From Theocolax elegans (lineage: Eukaryota; Arthropoda; Insecta; Hymenoptera; Cerocephalidae): a stretch of 64,000 nt of DNA. Every line of letters starts with the position of its first letter. Position 1 is the stretch's first letter. The notes under the pieces were generated by a model, which was given only the letters and a program-made list of their open reading frames with translations, had not been told where the DNA came from and did not search any database. The stretch spans positions 40,196,711 through 40,260,710 of the forward strand of contig CM047425.1 of assembly GCA_026168455.1 (NCBI GenBank), read 5' to 3'. A program made the translations under genes and the position numbers. Of this stretch, positions 47,202 to 57,419 are shown one piece after another.

Positions 47202-48190
47202 TTGTTGTACGTAGATGATATTCTTTTGACAAGTAATTGTAAATCTAAGTTGGATGAAATTGCTTTGAAACTTAAGTTGGAATTCGAAATGTCTGATCTT
47301 GGCGAACCTAAAGTGTTTTTAGGTATAGAGCTAAACAGAGACAGACATAACAAAACGATAGAAATTACGTTGAAGGAGTATATAGATAAAATGTTAAAAC
47401 TTTTTGGATACAGCGAAATGCATCCTCAAAGAACGCCAATGGTGAGTAAGCAAGTGATGAATCGTGAGAGACGTGATAGAGAAGAAGATCAGCTGGACGA
47501 TGCGAATACAAAGACAAATGGACCACACAGAGAAATAGTTGGATCTCTTCTGTATTTGGCAAATACAGTACGGCCAGATGTTGCTTATGCCGTAAATGTC
47601 TTGAGTAGGCATCAAAACAACCCAACGGAAGAGGAATGGAAAATGGTAAAACGAGTATGTCGTTATTTAAAACATACTCGAAAATTAGGTATTAAGCTTG
47701 AAGGAAAATCAGATAATTTAGAAGGATATGCTGACGCTAGTTTTGCACATTGCAAAGGCTTATTAACAACTAGTGGGTTTGTAATTAAGTTATTTGGTGA
47801 TACAGTTGCTTGGAAGACTCATAAGCAATCTTATGTAGCTTTATCTACTTGTGAGGCAGAGTACGTTGCAATGAGCGAAGCTTGCCAAGGGTTGATGCAT
47901 TATATAATTCTTTAAGCTTGATTTTGATTGAAAATTCGTTTTTGCCAATAACACTATGGTGTGATAACCAATCAGCTGGACCTAGTGCACAAGTCAGTTG
48001 TACAAATAAGTTAAGACATATGACCGAAGTTAAAAGAGATTATGTAAGAGAGTGTGTTGCCAGAAATCTAGTAAAAATAAGCTGGATTTCAACTAAGAAA
48101 CAAATTGCTGATATATTCACGAAAGCATTGCCTTTTGAGTCACATGCACGCTTAACTGAATTGCTCCTGAATATTAATTTCGTAAAATAA
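47202..48190 (+). pseudogene. copia-2 RT palm end and RNase H, frame-shifted
   Basis: 47202-47915 carries LYVDDILLTS with both catalytic Asp residues, RT thumb and RNase H start (YADASFAH and the CEAEYVAMSEAC Glu). A one-base shift near 47900-47915 moves the rest to the frame at 47882-48190, which has LWCDNQSA and the C-terminal end. Apart from these two single-base shifts the enzyme is complete, so either a recent mutation or a homopolymer sequencing error could explain them. Confidence 0.85.
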
Positions 48191-48270
48191 CCCTTTGTTT
48201 GTTTTCAGATACCTCAGAGAAAAAAAAGGACTGATGAAATTGATGGCTACCAGCTGGACTGAATCTGCTC

Positions 48271-48279
48271 GGGAGGGAG
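48271..48279 (+). promoter_or_regulatory. copia-2 polypurine tract
   Basis: GGGAGGGAG directly before the 3' LTR. Confidence 0.85.
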
Positions 48280-48626
48280 TGTTGGATGTTAAGGAGCGAG
48301 CACAATCAGTGTAGCTATTCGTAGCGAGACTCCCTTCCCCGACCGCGGAGCTCTCGAGCTCTCGGCTTCTCGGGCCTGCGAAGCGAGCGTGCGCAGCGCT
48401 GTTGCGCGGGAGCCGCTCTCTCGCTTCGGCTCACTCGTTCTTGAACGATCGCGGACGCCGGACGTGCTTCTTTATCTTGTTCAAATATAAGTTTTTTATA
48501 CAGCTTGAGTTTTTGTCAGTTTAATTAAAGTGTAAATTGAATAAATCTAAGTATAAAAGAAGGTAGTGTTTTTATTATTAATATTCCCTCTCTCCTCTCT
48601 CCTACAGATTATTTAAAACCTCAACA
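48280..48626 (+). repeat. copia-2 3' LTR
   Basis: 347 bp; differs from the 5' LTR at five positions in the GC-rich part. Followed by the TATCT duplication. Confidence 0.92.
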
Positions 48627-48717
48627 TATCTATTTCTTTTTATCCAATCCAGGGCTTTCCCTGAATCATAATTAAGTCACGGGGGTGGAGAAAACATAAA
48701 ATCCAACAGTACCAGCC

Positions 48718-48726
48718 TATAAATAG
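48718..48726 (+). promoter_or_regulatory. TATA box upstream of the 48.8-kb ORF
   Basis: TATAAATAG followed by a G-run and then TTCACGC. It is 96 bases before the ORF's ATG. Copia-2 lies only about 90 bases upstream, so it has displaced distal promoter sequence. Confidence 0.55.
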
Positions 48727-48821
48727 GGGGGTTTCACGCTTGACAATCTATTCTTACTTGTAGCAACAACACGGCCACACGTCAACCCTCACACACCAAG
48801 ATAAGCAACGACAACTGGGAT

Positions 48822-49463
48822 ATGGAAATAGAACTCCATTCGTCAGTGAGATGGATGACGGAACGATGTGCTTTAAGAAGAACAACAGTCCTGTGGCAGT
48901 TTCTAAGAAAATATTTTTCTTTATGGGTATACCTAATGAGAGACGGTCAAGTACGTCGAACAACTCGTGCCCGGAAAGGAATAGCCGGACACCACTACCC
49001 AGCATACACTGCTGATGAAAGAATAGCCAGCCAATGGTGGAATACGCAACATGTACAAGAGAGGATCTGCAATGACTTGGATCCAAATACAGTACAGTAC
49101 CACAGGCAGAAGTACCGTAGTTTTCTGGAAAAGGTAATGGACGGATTACTGGAGCCAGGAGTAACAAACCATTGGGACAGCGATCTAAACCTAGAGGGAT
49201 TATCCCTCTTGGATTACGGCAGCACGGAAGAAGTCGAACGTCCGGTTCGTTGCGTGGAATGCGGTTTGAGGGTGAAGAACACGCGGCATTATTGCCCGCG
49301 ATGCGAATTCATTGGCCGATTCGACATCCCCAGGTACCAAGGATTGAATTGTTGGTGCATCTGGGAATACGGAGACTTATCATTCCACGTCTGCGACTCA
49401 TGCAAGGAGGAAGTATACGACCTCCTCAGAAGACAAAGAAGGATAGCTGGACAAGAGTATTAA
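48822..49463 (+). CDS. zinc-ribbon-like ORF of unknown function (213 aa)
   Basis: A 213-codon frame from ATG at 48822. Residues about 65-130 are Trp/Gln/Tyr-rich and likely helical. Residues ~142-162 hold RCVECGLRV and HYCPRCEF, a four-Cys zinc ribbon, followed by a CWC and HVCDSCKEEV near 185-200. I do not recognise the family. The first ~55 residues look less natural than the +1 frame over the same bases (about 48815-49010), which could mean an early frame shift. With a TATA box at 48718 and AATAAA at 49552, it forms a compact intronless unit of under 900 bases. Confidence 0.5.
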   Translation: MEIELHSSVRWMTERCALRRTTVLWQFLRKYFSLWVYLMRDGQVRRTTRARKGIAGHHYPAYTADERIASQWWNTQHVQERICNDLDPNTVQYHRQKYRSFLEKVMDGLLEPGVTNHWDSDLNLEGLSLLDYGSTEEVERPVRCVECGLRVKNTRHYCPRCEFIGRFDIPRYQGLNCWCIWEYGDLSFHVCDSCKEEVYDLLRRQRRIAGQEY

Positions 49464-49551
49464 CAAATGCATGATTTTTTCCTTTCTTTTAGCTTTTCCT
49501 TCCTCATGTTTATTCTCATTTCTCTCCTTTTTCCTCTTTTAGATTTACTAG

Positions 49552-49557
49552 AATAAA
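49552..49557 (+). terminator. poly(A) signal after the 48.8-kb ORF
   Basis: AATAAA 89 bases after the stop, followed by A-rich sequence. Confidence 0.45.
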
Positions 49558-49622
49558 TGCACAAAATGAAAGAAAAATAAAAAAAATATATTCATATGCA
49601 TATATGTATTTATAAACAAAAT

Positions 49623-49629
<7 letters not shown>

Positions 49630-49686
<57 letters not shown>
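49630..49686. repeat. (AT)n microsatellite
   Basis: About 28 uninterrupted AT units directly left of the foldback element. The minus-strand frame that crosses it is an artefact. Confidence 0.95.
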
Positions 49687-49689
<3 letters not shown>

Positions 49690-50838
49690 AGATTCCATGT
49701 GAAGTGATCCAGTTAAAAAATAGAATTTTGTTTTAATGTATGAAATCAGTAAAAAACTACTTGAATAGAGTGTAGCTAAATTTTTAGACCTAAATTTCAA
49801 TTAGTACCAGAGCTGTAACCAATCATAAAATCGAATTTTTTGAAAAAAATGACTTATTGGCCATTTTTATCACTACATAACTCAAAATCTAACAATTTTT
49901 TCTTATATACATTAAATTTGAAAAAGTTTATAAATTTCAAGAAGTATCTGTTGAAATATTTCATTTATATTAGTTTAACACATTGAATATAGTTATAATT
50001 AATAAAAACCTTTGTAGTAAAAAAAAGGGTTGTACGATCAAAAATATTTTATCCATCCAAGAATCTAATTCATCGATGATTAATTACCTTCAAAATGGTG
50101 CAAAGTTTGGGTGCGGCAGATCATTTCAGACAAAGTTATGGTGTTTTTAGGCAAATTTCTTAAAAAAAGAGAGCGAATGCATTTTATGAAAAAACCAGAG
50201 TAACCGTATACTTGCATTAAAACAACATGGCACTATTATTCTTCAATAACACTAAAATATACTATTTAATGTTAGTTACTGATACTTTTCAATCTCTAAG
50301 CTGCTTACAAACACAAAGCAGTAGGTATAAGCAGTTATACCTGTTATATAATTGGATTTATAGGAATTTTAATAAGTTTCAGGTATTTATTCAATTATAT
50401 AACAGGTACAACTGCTTATACATACTATTTTGTATTTGTTAGCAGCTTAGAGATTGAAAAGTATCAGTAACTAACATTAAATAGTATATTTTAGTGTTAT
50501 TGAAGAATAATAGTGCCATGTTGTTTTAATGCAAGTATACGGTTACTCTGTTTTTTTCATAAAATGCATTCGCTCTCTTTTTTTAAGAAATTTGCCAAAA
50601 ACACCATAACTTTGTCTGAAATGCTCTGCCGCACTCAAACTTTGCACCATTTTGAAGGTAATTAATCATCGATGAATTAGATTCTTAGATGGATAAAATA
50701 TTTTTGATCGTACAACCCTTTTTTTTACTACAAAGGTTTTTAGTAATTATAACTATATTCAATGTGTTAAACTAATATAAATGAAATATTTCAACAGATA
50801 CTTCTTGAAATTTATAAACTTTTTCAAATTTAATGTAT

Positions 50839-51049
50839 TGTAACGGGGTACGGATTGAATATAAGGAATAAAAAAATCAACGAAGGTATCGGGGCGCGAA
50901 CCCACGATCCCGAGAGCGCGAGACAGAAGCCTTACCACTGCGCTACAATTTGCAATTATCCCGGCTAGTCGACTTGGTCCTATCGACGAACGTCGCCGAT
51001 AATTCAGGGACCTAACCTACGCCGACACTCGAAATCCGTACCCGTTATA
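50839..51049 (-). repeat. TRIM 3' LTR
   Basis: 211 bp; carries the tRNA-like segment at about 50883-50948. The polypurine tract (minus strand) is at 51050-51060. Confidence 0.85.
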
Positions 51050-51465
51050 TCCCCCACCCAAACGCGACCTACGCCCTCGGGGAGCCGTTTGATCACTTCG
51101 ATCACCTGGGCTAGAGAGGCGAAGGTTGTCCCTGCTCGACCGGTGTCAAGAAGACCGTTTTCTGAGTACCGGGAGCCTCGTTAGGGATAGCCGTGCGTTT
51201 GCACCACCACGCTTGAGATCCCAGAAACTCAAGCTCCCCTACGTCTAGTGCCAACTTTGGAGGTGTACTGCGTATACGTATACACACTGTGGAAGGGGGA
51301 ACACAGGCTTTTCTCCTACAGTCATACCTCCGCACTTTGTGACGTTTTCGCGGGGAAATCCACCGGGACTGTGGTGGTGGGGATGGGAGTTTATGACCGA
51401 CTTCGGTCCAAGATGAGCCAGGCGAAGATAAACTACTTCGTCTCTTCTGGCAAGTGGGTTTTTGA

Positions 51466-51476
51466 GTTGGGCGCCA
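51466..51476 (-). other. TRIM primer binding site (tRNA-Lys)
   Basis: TGGCGCCCAAC on the minus strand, two bases after the LTR; matches the 3' end of animal tRNA-Lys. Confidence 0.7.
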
Positions 51477-51478
51477 TT

Positions 51479-51689
51479 TGTAACGGGGTACGGATTGAAT
51501 ATAAGGAATAAAAAAATCAACGAAGGTATCGGGGCGCGAACCCACGATCCCGAGAGCGCGAGACAGAAGCCTTACCACTGCGCTACCATTCGCAATTATC
51601 CCGGCTAGTCGACTTGGTCCTATCGACGAACGTCGCCGATAATTCAGGGACCTAACCTACGCCGACACTCGAAATCCGTACCCGTTATA
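51479..51689 (-). repeat. TRIM 5' LTR
   Basis: 211 bp; carries the tRNA-like segment at about 51523-51588. The primer site GGCGCCCAAC-type motif is adjacent at 51466-51476 (minus strand). Confidence 0.85.
51523..51588 (-). other. tRNA-like segment with A and B boxes inside the TRIM LTR
   Basis: The minus strand shows TAGCGCAGTGGTAAGG, a good pol III A box, and about 27 bases later GGGTTCGCGCC, a good B box. The acceptor stem does not pair well and the anticodon arm is irregular, so it is not a functional tRNA gene. The same segment is in the other LTR (50883-50948). Confidence 0.65.
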
Positions 51690-51950
51690 GTATATAAGAA
51701 AAAATTGTTAGATTTTGAGTTATTTAGTGATAAAAATGGCCAATAAGTCATTTTTTTCAAAAAATTCGATTTTATGATTGGTTACAGCTCTGGTACTAAT
51801 TGAAATTTAGGTCTAAAAATTTAGCTATACTCTATTCAAGTAGTTTTTTACTGATTTCATACATTAAAACAAAATTCTATTTTTTAACTGGATCACTTCA
51901 CATGGAATCTCCCATATATATACCAATTTATGTAGCGATAATTGTAATAT

Positions 51951-52240
51951 CTAGTTTTTAAGAAAAAAAAAATAATAATAAACAAACAAAAAAATAAACA
52001 AACAAATAAACAAAAAAAACAACAAACAAAAAAAAAACAACAAACAAGAAAAAAAAATAAACAACCACGAAAATAACAAAACAAGACAACAAACGTGTGG
52101 ACGTTTACGCCTGGCGTTAAACTTCTCTAAGGGGAGAGGTGTCGCGTCATAATAGACGCAACGTACACACATACGCGTACACATACACACACACAGATGC
52201 ACACACTCATACGCACACGCGTGCGCACACATTTAATACG
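51951..52240. repeat. low-complexity A/C-rich stretch with CA run
   Basis: Poly-A with interspersed C (51951-52090), then a CA/ACAC-rich segment (about 52165-52232). Frames on the minus strand here are artefacts. Confidence 0.9.
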
Positions 52241-52289
52241 TAAAGTAGGATGTCCTCGTCAAAGACAGGAACCGCCTTGAAAAATTCTA

Positions 52290-52902
52290 GCCAATAACTT
52301 AATTAGGTCACGCATGACAAAGAATAAATTAATTAAGTAAATGTACAATATTTGATTGGTCAAGAGGAACCAAAACTCCACCCCAAACCCTTGATATAAA
52401 TAGGGATGTTGCACCGGGGTGTGCACTCTTGCTCTTTAGTCCTTCCTCAAATAAGGTAAAATCTTGCATCCAAAACTTAACGCGAAATAAAGCAAGAAAA
52501 TCGAAAGTCATTGTTCAGTATCTTTAAACCTTCAAACACCAGTCTTTTTCCTATTCCCTTTAAAATCCCAATTAGTCTATACCGCATTTCTATTATAAGG
52601 GAGTCTTGCATCGAGGATCAACGAGAGCGAGAAAGACAGCCTAGCAGTTGCAGCCACCGGTCAACCGTAGATCTCCCGCCCGATAAGGTTGGTTGTTTTT
52701 CTTTCCCCGCCTTCACTCATTGTTGCACCTCGGGCTTACCCATGCACGTAAATTTCAGAAGGGTCTATGACCTGTGCTATACCGAGGAGAATTGACACCC
52801 ATCCTTGACGCTATACGCGTACTAAAACGGGGAACTTCTATTTTTAATTTAAATTCAGTCCATTTAATTTTTCTACGTTACGTCTACCCTAGGACGTAAC
52901 AC
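52290..52902 (+). other. possible solo LTR or promoter unit
   Basis: TATAAATAG at 52395-52403, AATAAA at 52486-52491 and a GACGTAACA end at 52902 are in the order of an LTR (promoter, poly(A) signal, CA end). I could not find a convincing TG start or target duplication, so the left edge is uncertain. A 94-codon frame at 52511-52795 shows no domain. Confidence 0.3.
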
Positions 52903-53340
52903 TTATATATTAAATATTCCCATATATTTGTTGATGATGTCCAGTAATTAATGTTATCTTCAGTTATAACTAATCGACTATAAATAAGTAAATAAAGTAA
53001 ATAAAAAAGTAATTAAACACCCATAAAAAAGTTAAACACTATTTCTACTTAATCCGTGTGGTTCCGCGATCACTTCCATTAAAAAAAATTCATTTTTTCG
53101 AAAATCCAAGAGAGATATAAGAAGAGTTAAAAAATAAAAAGCCGCCTGTACGGACGTACGGACGTACGCTCAGACTTAAACTTAAAAACCAATAAAAAAT
53201 TAATTAAATACCTATAAAAAAGTCAAACACTATGTATAATTATTCCTTTGGGTGCCGCGATCATATTGAATTAAAAAAAAATAAATTTTACAAACAATTT
53301 AAAAAAATATAACATAATTTATACTTAAATCGTCATTTTG
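52903..53340. repeat. diverged direct repeat of ~85 bases
   Basis: About 53008-53095 and 53197-53283 share the order AATTAAA(C/T)ACC(C/T)ATAAAAAAGT(T/C)AAACACTAT ... GCCGCGATCA. The spacer contains GTACGGACGTACGGACGTACG. No gene is seen. Confidence 0.5.
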
Positions 53341-53943
53341 ACAGTATACAATTTTAATATAATGTGGATGTGGATTCTGCCGAACAATGTCAAATATTAA
53401 ACTGTATGATTTTTTAGTGACTGAAGGTCAGTAAAAGTGCAGTAATATTCAATTAATGATTATAATTAAAATTTTATTAAAATCTTGATGTAATTTTCAG
53501 TTTTAAAGGTGTCTATCATTTTTTTTGTAGGATGCATATATTTTGAAATATAAAGTCATGAAAATTGGTAATATGGATGGAAAACAGCAAAATATGTATT
53601 TTTTTGTTATTAATAACTTTTCTCCTATCTAAGTAAAGCATCTAAAATTTTTTTTACATATTCTAGGTTCAAAGATGAGTTGTTTAGCAGAAATTAAAAT
53701 TTTCATCTGCTGATTTCACATGAAATGCCCCATTAATACCTGATAAACTGTGTATAATTAAAATAGATCGATTCATATTAATAAATTATTAATTATAACA
53801 TTTTAATTAGAATTTAAAATGCCACATGTACTAGGATGACAAATATTAGAAGTTTGAATAGATATAACGATTTGTTTTTACAATTTTTGATATATTGTTT
53901 CGTTATATTTTTTTTGATATATTGTTTATTTACGTATATATAT
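53340..53943. other. AT-rich stretch, possible half foldback end at ~53742
   Basis: No gene. TTTCACATGAAATGCCCC ends at about 53742; inverted, it resembles the ends of the two foldback elements nearby. A matching opposite end was not found. Confidence 0.3.
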
Positions 53944-54750
53944 GGGCTATTTCACGTCAAGTGGTACGATGAAAATTTTAAATCGCACCAAAATTTGAGA
54001 ACAGGCTGGAAATATCTACCAGAAGATCCAAAAAAAAATTTGGGTGCTAAAAATAATTTGCCTATGAGTTATTCCACCATGAAAAATAGAAATTTTTCAA
54101 TTTTTTAGAAAAATTGCTATTTTCAAAGCCATTTATCTCAAAATCTATTGATTTTTTGAAAAAACATTACAAACAACTTTTGTTCAAAATAATCTTTGGA
54201 ACTTATCTACCTGGGTTACAATTCTTAATTTTGAAATCTCGAAGAAATAGAACATCCGGAAATCAAATATATATATATATATTATTATTAACAGTGCGAT
54301 TATTACGTCAAGTCGATAATATTGTTAACGACTGAACAACCGCCATTCGAAAGCTCTTGAATAATGTGATCTTTTGAGCGGTGTTAGATCAAAATCAATT
54401 GTGGCGTGGTCGCCTTTTTGATAATCAATATTTCCGAGTGTTCTATTTCTTCGAGAATTTCAAATTAAGAATTGTAACCCAGGTAGATAAGTTCTAAAGA
54501 TTATTTTGTACAAAAGTTGTTTGTAATGTTTTTTCAAAAAAATCAATAGATTTTGAGATAAATGGCTTTGAAAATAGCAATTTTTCTAAAAAATTGAAAA
54601 ATTTCCATTTTTCATGGTGGAATAACTCGTAGGCAAATTATTTTTAACACCTACAATTTTTTTTCTATCTTCTGGAAGATATTTCTAGCCTGTTCTCAAA
54701 TTTTGGAGCGATTTAAAATTTTCATCGTACCACTTGACGTAAAATAGCCC
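53944..54750. mobile_element. second foldback element (~807 bp)
   Basis: Arms of about 310-330 bases (53944-54262 and 54430-54750) are inverted repeats with a ~165-base unique centre. Ends read GGGCTATTTCACGTCAAGTGG and are flanked on both sides by TA runs. Same general end motif as the element at 49687-51913. Non-coding. Confidence 0.8.
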
Positions 54751-54989
54751 ATATATATATCCCCATTAAAAAATCTCACTGGAGATCTCAAATCAAATCC
54801 CAGTTAAGATCTCATACCAAAAACTCATTTCAGCAATTTTGCGTTCATTGTACGCTTTTAACCTTCTTCTGTCGATTGATAACTTTTTTTAAAGCATTAA
54901 AACTTTGAAAAACAACGTTCAACTTTTCATACATTTTCAAAATTTCAATGAAAAAAAAACAGCTACAGCCTGGATTTGAACCGGGACCT

Positions 54990-55142
54990 CGCTCTCACTC
55001 TCGCACTCTATCACTTTCTCTCATTCTCTCTCTCTCTATCTTTAATTATATCTCTCTCTCTCTCCCTCCATCTCTCTCTTTTTCTCTCTCTCTCTGTTTT
55101 AATTTCTCATTTTCTCTCTCTCTCTCTCTTTCTCTCTCTTTT

Positions 55143-55181
<39 letters not shown>

Positions 55182-55205
55182 GTTACTATCTCTTTATCTC
55201 TATCC
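54990..55205. repeat. (CT)n-rich microsatellite
   Basis: CTCTCT runs broken by TTT and AT interruptions. The overlapping Ser/Leu-rich frames are artefacts. Confidence 0.95.
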
Positions 55206-55242
55206 TTTTTTATTTATTTAACTTATGTTAATCTTTTATTTT

Positions 55243-55545
55243 AATCTTTTATTTTTATTATGCTCTTTCCTGCGAACAATGATTTGTATTATATATTTTA
55301 TTTCATTTTATTTTGTATTTTATTTTAATGCGTTTACCAATTATCAATTTGTACATATATTTTATTTATTGTTATTGTTTTTTATACATTGATTTTATTT
55401 TACACTATTATATCCTTATTATTGCGTGCAATTGAAATTTATTTGTTATCTAGTTTTAAGAATATATACGCGGTATTAGTTTGCATATGGTGCCTATGGG
55501 GTATCTACCCCCTCATGGCCAAATAAATAACTCAATCAATCAATC
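55243..55545 (+). other. probable 3' tail of a non-LTR retrotransposon
   Basis: An AT-rich UTR-like stretch ends in GGGGTATCTACCCCCTCATGG, AAATAAATAA and then TCAATCAATCAATC. A stem-loop followed by a poly(A)-like signal and a short tandem tail is typical of 3' ends of CR1/RTE/Jockey-type LINEs. No RT is present, so it would be a 5'-truncated copy. Confidence 0.4.
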
Positions 55546-55622
55546 AATCTCTTATTCTCTCTCTCTCTCTCTCTCTCTCTATCCCTATCTCTTATTCTCT
55601 CTCTCTCTATCTTTCATTCTCT

Positions 55623-55709
<87 letters not shown>

Positions 55710-55900
55710 ATTATCTCTCTCTCTCTCATTTTCTCTCTCTCTCTCATTTTCTCTCTCTCAATCTCTCTTTTTCTCTGTCATTTTTACTATCTGCCTATCT
55801 GTCTCACTATCTCTCCCTCTCACTATCTCTCTCGCTCTGTCTCATTCACTCTCACGCCAAGATGATGTTTGTCGGACGGACGAACGGACGGACGGACGGT
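55546..55900. repeat. (CT)n microsatellite followed by (GGAC)n
   Basis: Long CT runs (55556-55700 and beyond), then GGACGGACGAACGGACGG at about 55874-55900. No gene. Confidence 0.95.
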
Positions 55901-57330
55901 TACTATAATTTATCATTTTTTTTAATATCACTTAATAATTATAATAATAATTTTTTGTCAGTAATATGAAGCATTAATTTATGTAACACATATTTATCAT
56001 AAAATATATATGTTTTAAGTATTTTTCGCCGTGTGTCTTTCGGCTGTAATTAGTAAGAAATGATTTATGTTTATCTGCCTTCATGTGGTTTTGGGCAATT
56101 ATATTATTTGCATATTTTATTTTAATAGTTAAGGCAAAAGTAGATTAAAACGTTAAATTTAACGTCATAAAATAGTAAATAAAAATTTAGCCATTTCGGC
56201 CGCGCACAGGAAACGCACGCTTCGTGCTTCTTCTTATCAACTATTTTTCTGCGCACTAAAACCATGCTTATAGTTCAAACGCCTGGCCGGGCGACAGCAG
56301 TAGCGCTCTGTAAACAAAAGTTGCCTTACCTCAGTACACAGAGTTTGAAAATCTCCCTATTTATCTTGACTTATCGCATGATGTATGTTTGTTGGATGTG
56401 CCATAGTTTGCACATAACTGCTCACATTCTTAGTACTGAAACCCCCAATTATTCAAGTTTTGAAAGCACTTACGTTTGTCTTTATCCAAAAAGTCGCATC
56501 CGTTGTCGAACGATTTCATCTTAGTAGCAGCACGGTATCAATAGATTTTTTTTTAAATGAAATATATTCATAAAGGGTTAACCAGTATAATACTGTTGAC
56601 CATATAAAGTTCATAAAGAGTGACCAATATGAGAAGCCAGTCAGCATCTTGGTGGGAATATTGCAAAACAGAAGAAGATAAGAGCAGTTTACTATAGTGG
56701 AAGTATCCGACTTATAATACACTCAACATCTAGTGATTGGCACTATTACTACTAAGGAAAATAAGCCAGCGATATCCTGCAAAAAATAATATTTTTTAAC
56801 TACAGTAATTGATATATACATTTTTTATTACTGATATTATAGGACATAGAACTACTCAAAAATCGACTGCAGAATACTTAGTTATGTCAATTAAACACAT
56901 TTTGTTCTGAAGTAATTTTTTGTTGTTGTTGTATCTTATCGCAATAAAGTCTTATAGTTTTTACTTGATAAGTTAAATTATAAAGATAGCGACGTTGTTA
57001 GCGATTTTATTTACTTCAATTAAAAGTCACAAGTCATATACATTTATAGATGGTTTAATTAAGAATGGTTTAATTGTTTTCAAAATCTATAATTTTCGCT
57101 GTTGATAATATTTTGCAGCTATCAACGCAAGTTTCTTCGAGATAACATTTTACAAACTTTTTTAACCTTAGAGGATCGTGATGACGCCTGTAGGCGTCAT
57201 GATTTTTCATTAATTAATCTATGACAAGGTAAATTTAATCCACGTGTCAAAGATGCCACCACTATCGATACCATGAGGTGGCGCGTTATCGGTAGCTAAT
57301 AATAGCAATAAGCAGGCACTTCGATCAGTG
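55901..57330. other. AT-rich stretch without recognisable gene
   Basis: No domain-bearing frame. A perfect 8-bp stem (ATGACGCC and GGCGTCAT, four-base loop) lies at about 57178-57201. Short frames at 56264-56524 and 56516-56722 have no support. Confidence 0.5.
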
Positions 57331-57402
57331 CGGCCGTAGCGCAGTGGTTAGCATAAACGCCTTCTATCCGAAGGGGCTCGGGTTCAAGACCCCACGTCCG
57401 CT
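57331..57402 (+). tRNA. tRNA-like sequence or tRNA-derived repeat
   Basis: 72 bases with an A box (TAGCGCAGTGG), a B box (GGTTCAAGACC), an acceptor stem GCGGCCG/CGTCCGC with one mismatch and a T-run from 57407. The anticodon arm CCTT-CTATCCG-AAGG is displaced by about four bases because the D region is too long, so a normal cloverleaf fails. It could be a pseudo-tRNA or a SINE head; the anticodon is not assigned. Confidence 0.45.
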
Positions 57403-57419
57403 TCATTTTTTAATTTTCG

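Larger units (their letters stand above)
41036..48626 (+). mobile_element. Ty1/copia retrotransposon copia-2, 7591 bp
   Basis: It has 347-bp LTRs (TGTTGGATG to CTCAACA), a perfect initiator-tRNA half primer site, spliced gag-pol, a GGGAGGGAG polypurine tract and 5-bp TATCT duplications. The LTRs differ at 5 of 347 positions by eye (about 1.4%). It belongs to the same clade as copia-1, judging by Gag, Pol, primer, polypurine tract and intron position. Confidence 0.92.
50839..51689 (-). mobile_element. TRIM-type LTR element, 851 bp
   Basis: Two 211-bp direct repeats (50839-51049 and 51479-51689) flank a 429-bp non-coding interior. The target duplication is GTAT (50835-50838 and 51690-51693), and the opposite foldback arm shows the uninterrupted site. 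On the minus strand a tRNA-Lys-like primer site follows the right repeat and a polypurine tract (TGGGTGGGGGA) precedes the left one, so it reads right to left. The repeats differ at two positions by eye. They start TGTAACGG and end CCGTTATA on the plus strand, so one end lacks the usual TG/CA. Confidence 0.85.
49687..51913. mobile_element. large foldback element, interrupted by a TRIM
   Basis: The left arm (49687 to about 50350) and right arm (about 50395 to 51913, minus the TRIM) are near-perfect inverted repeats of about 670 bases each, with a short central spacer. The ends read G(C/G)GAGATTCCATGTGAAGTG and lie in AT dinucleotide runs. No transposase is coded; the small frames are arm sequence. 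It is probably a non-autonomous DNA transposon with TA target preference. Confidence 0.8.

Noticed and set aside
49516..49800. 94-codon minus-strand frame of repeated Ile/Tyr
   Set aside because: Translation of the (AT)n microsatellite.
51111..51578. 155-codon minus-strand frame in the TRIM
   Set aside because: It runs from the interior into the LTR, has no retroelement domain, and the element has every mark of a non-coding TRIM.
54948..55969. Ser/Leu-rich frames
   Set aside because: Translations of CT microsatellites.
56264..56722. Two short frames on opposite strands
   Set aside because: No domain, no promoter or splice signals, ordinary AT-rich sequence.
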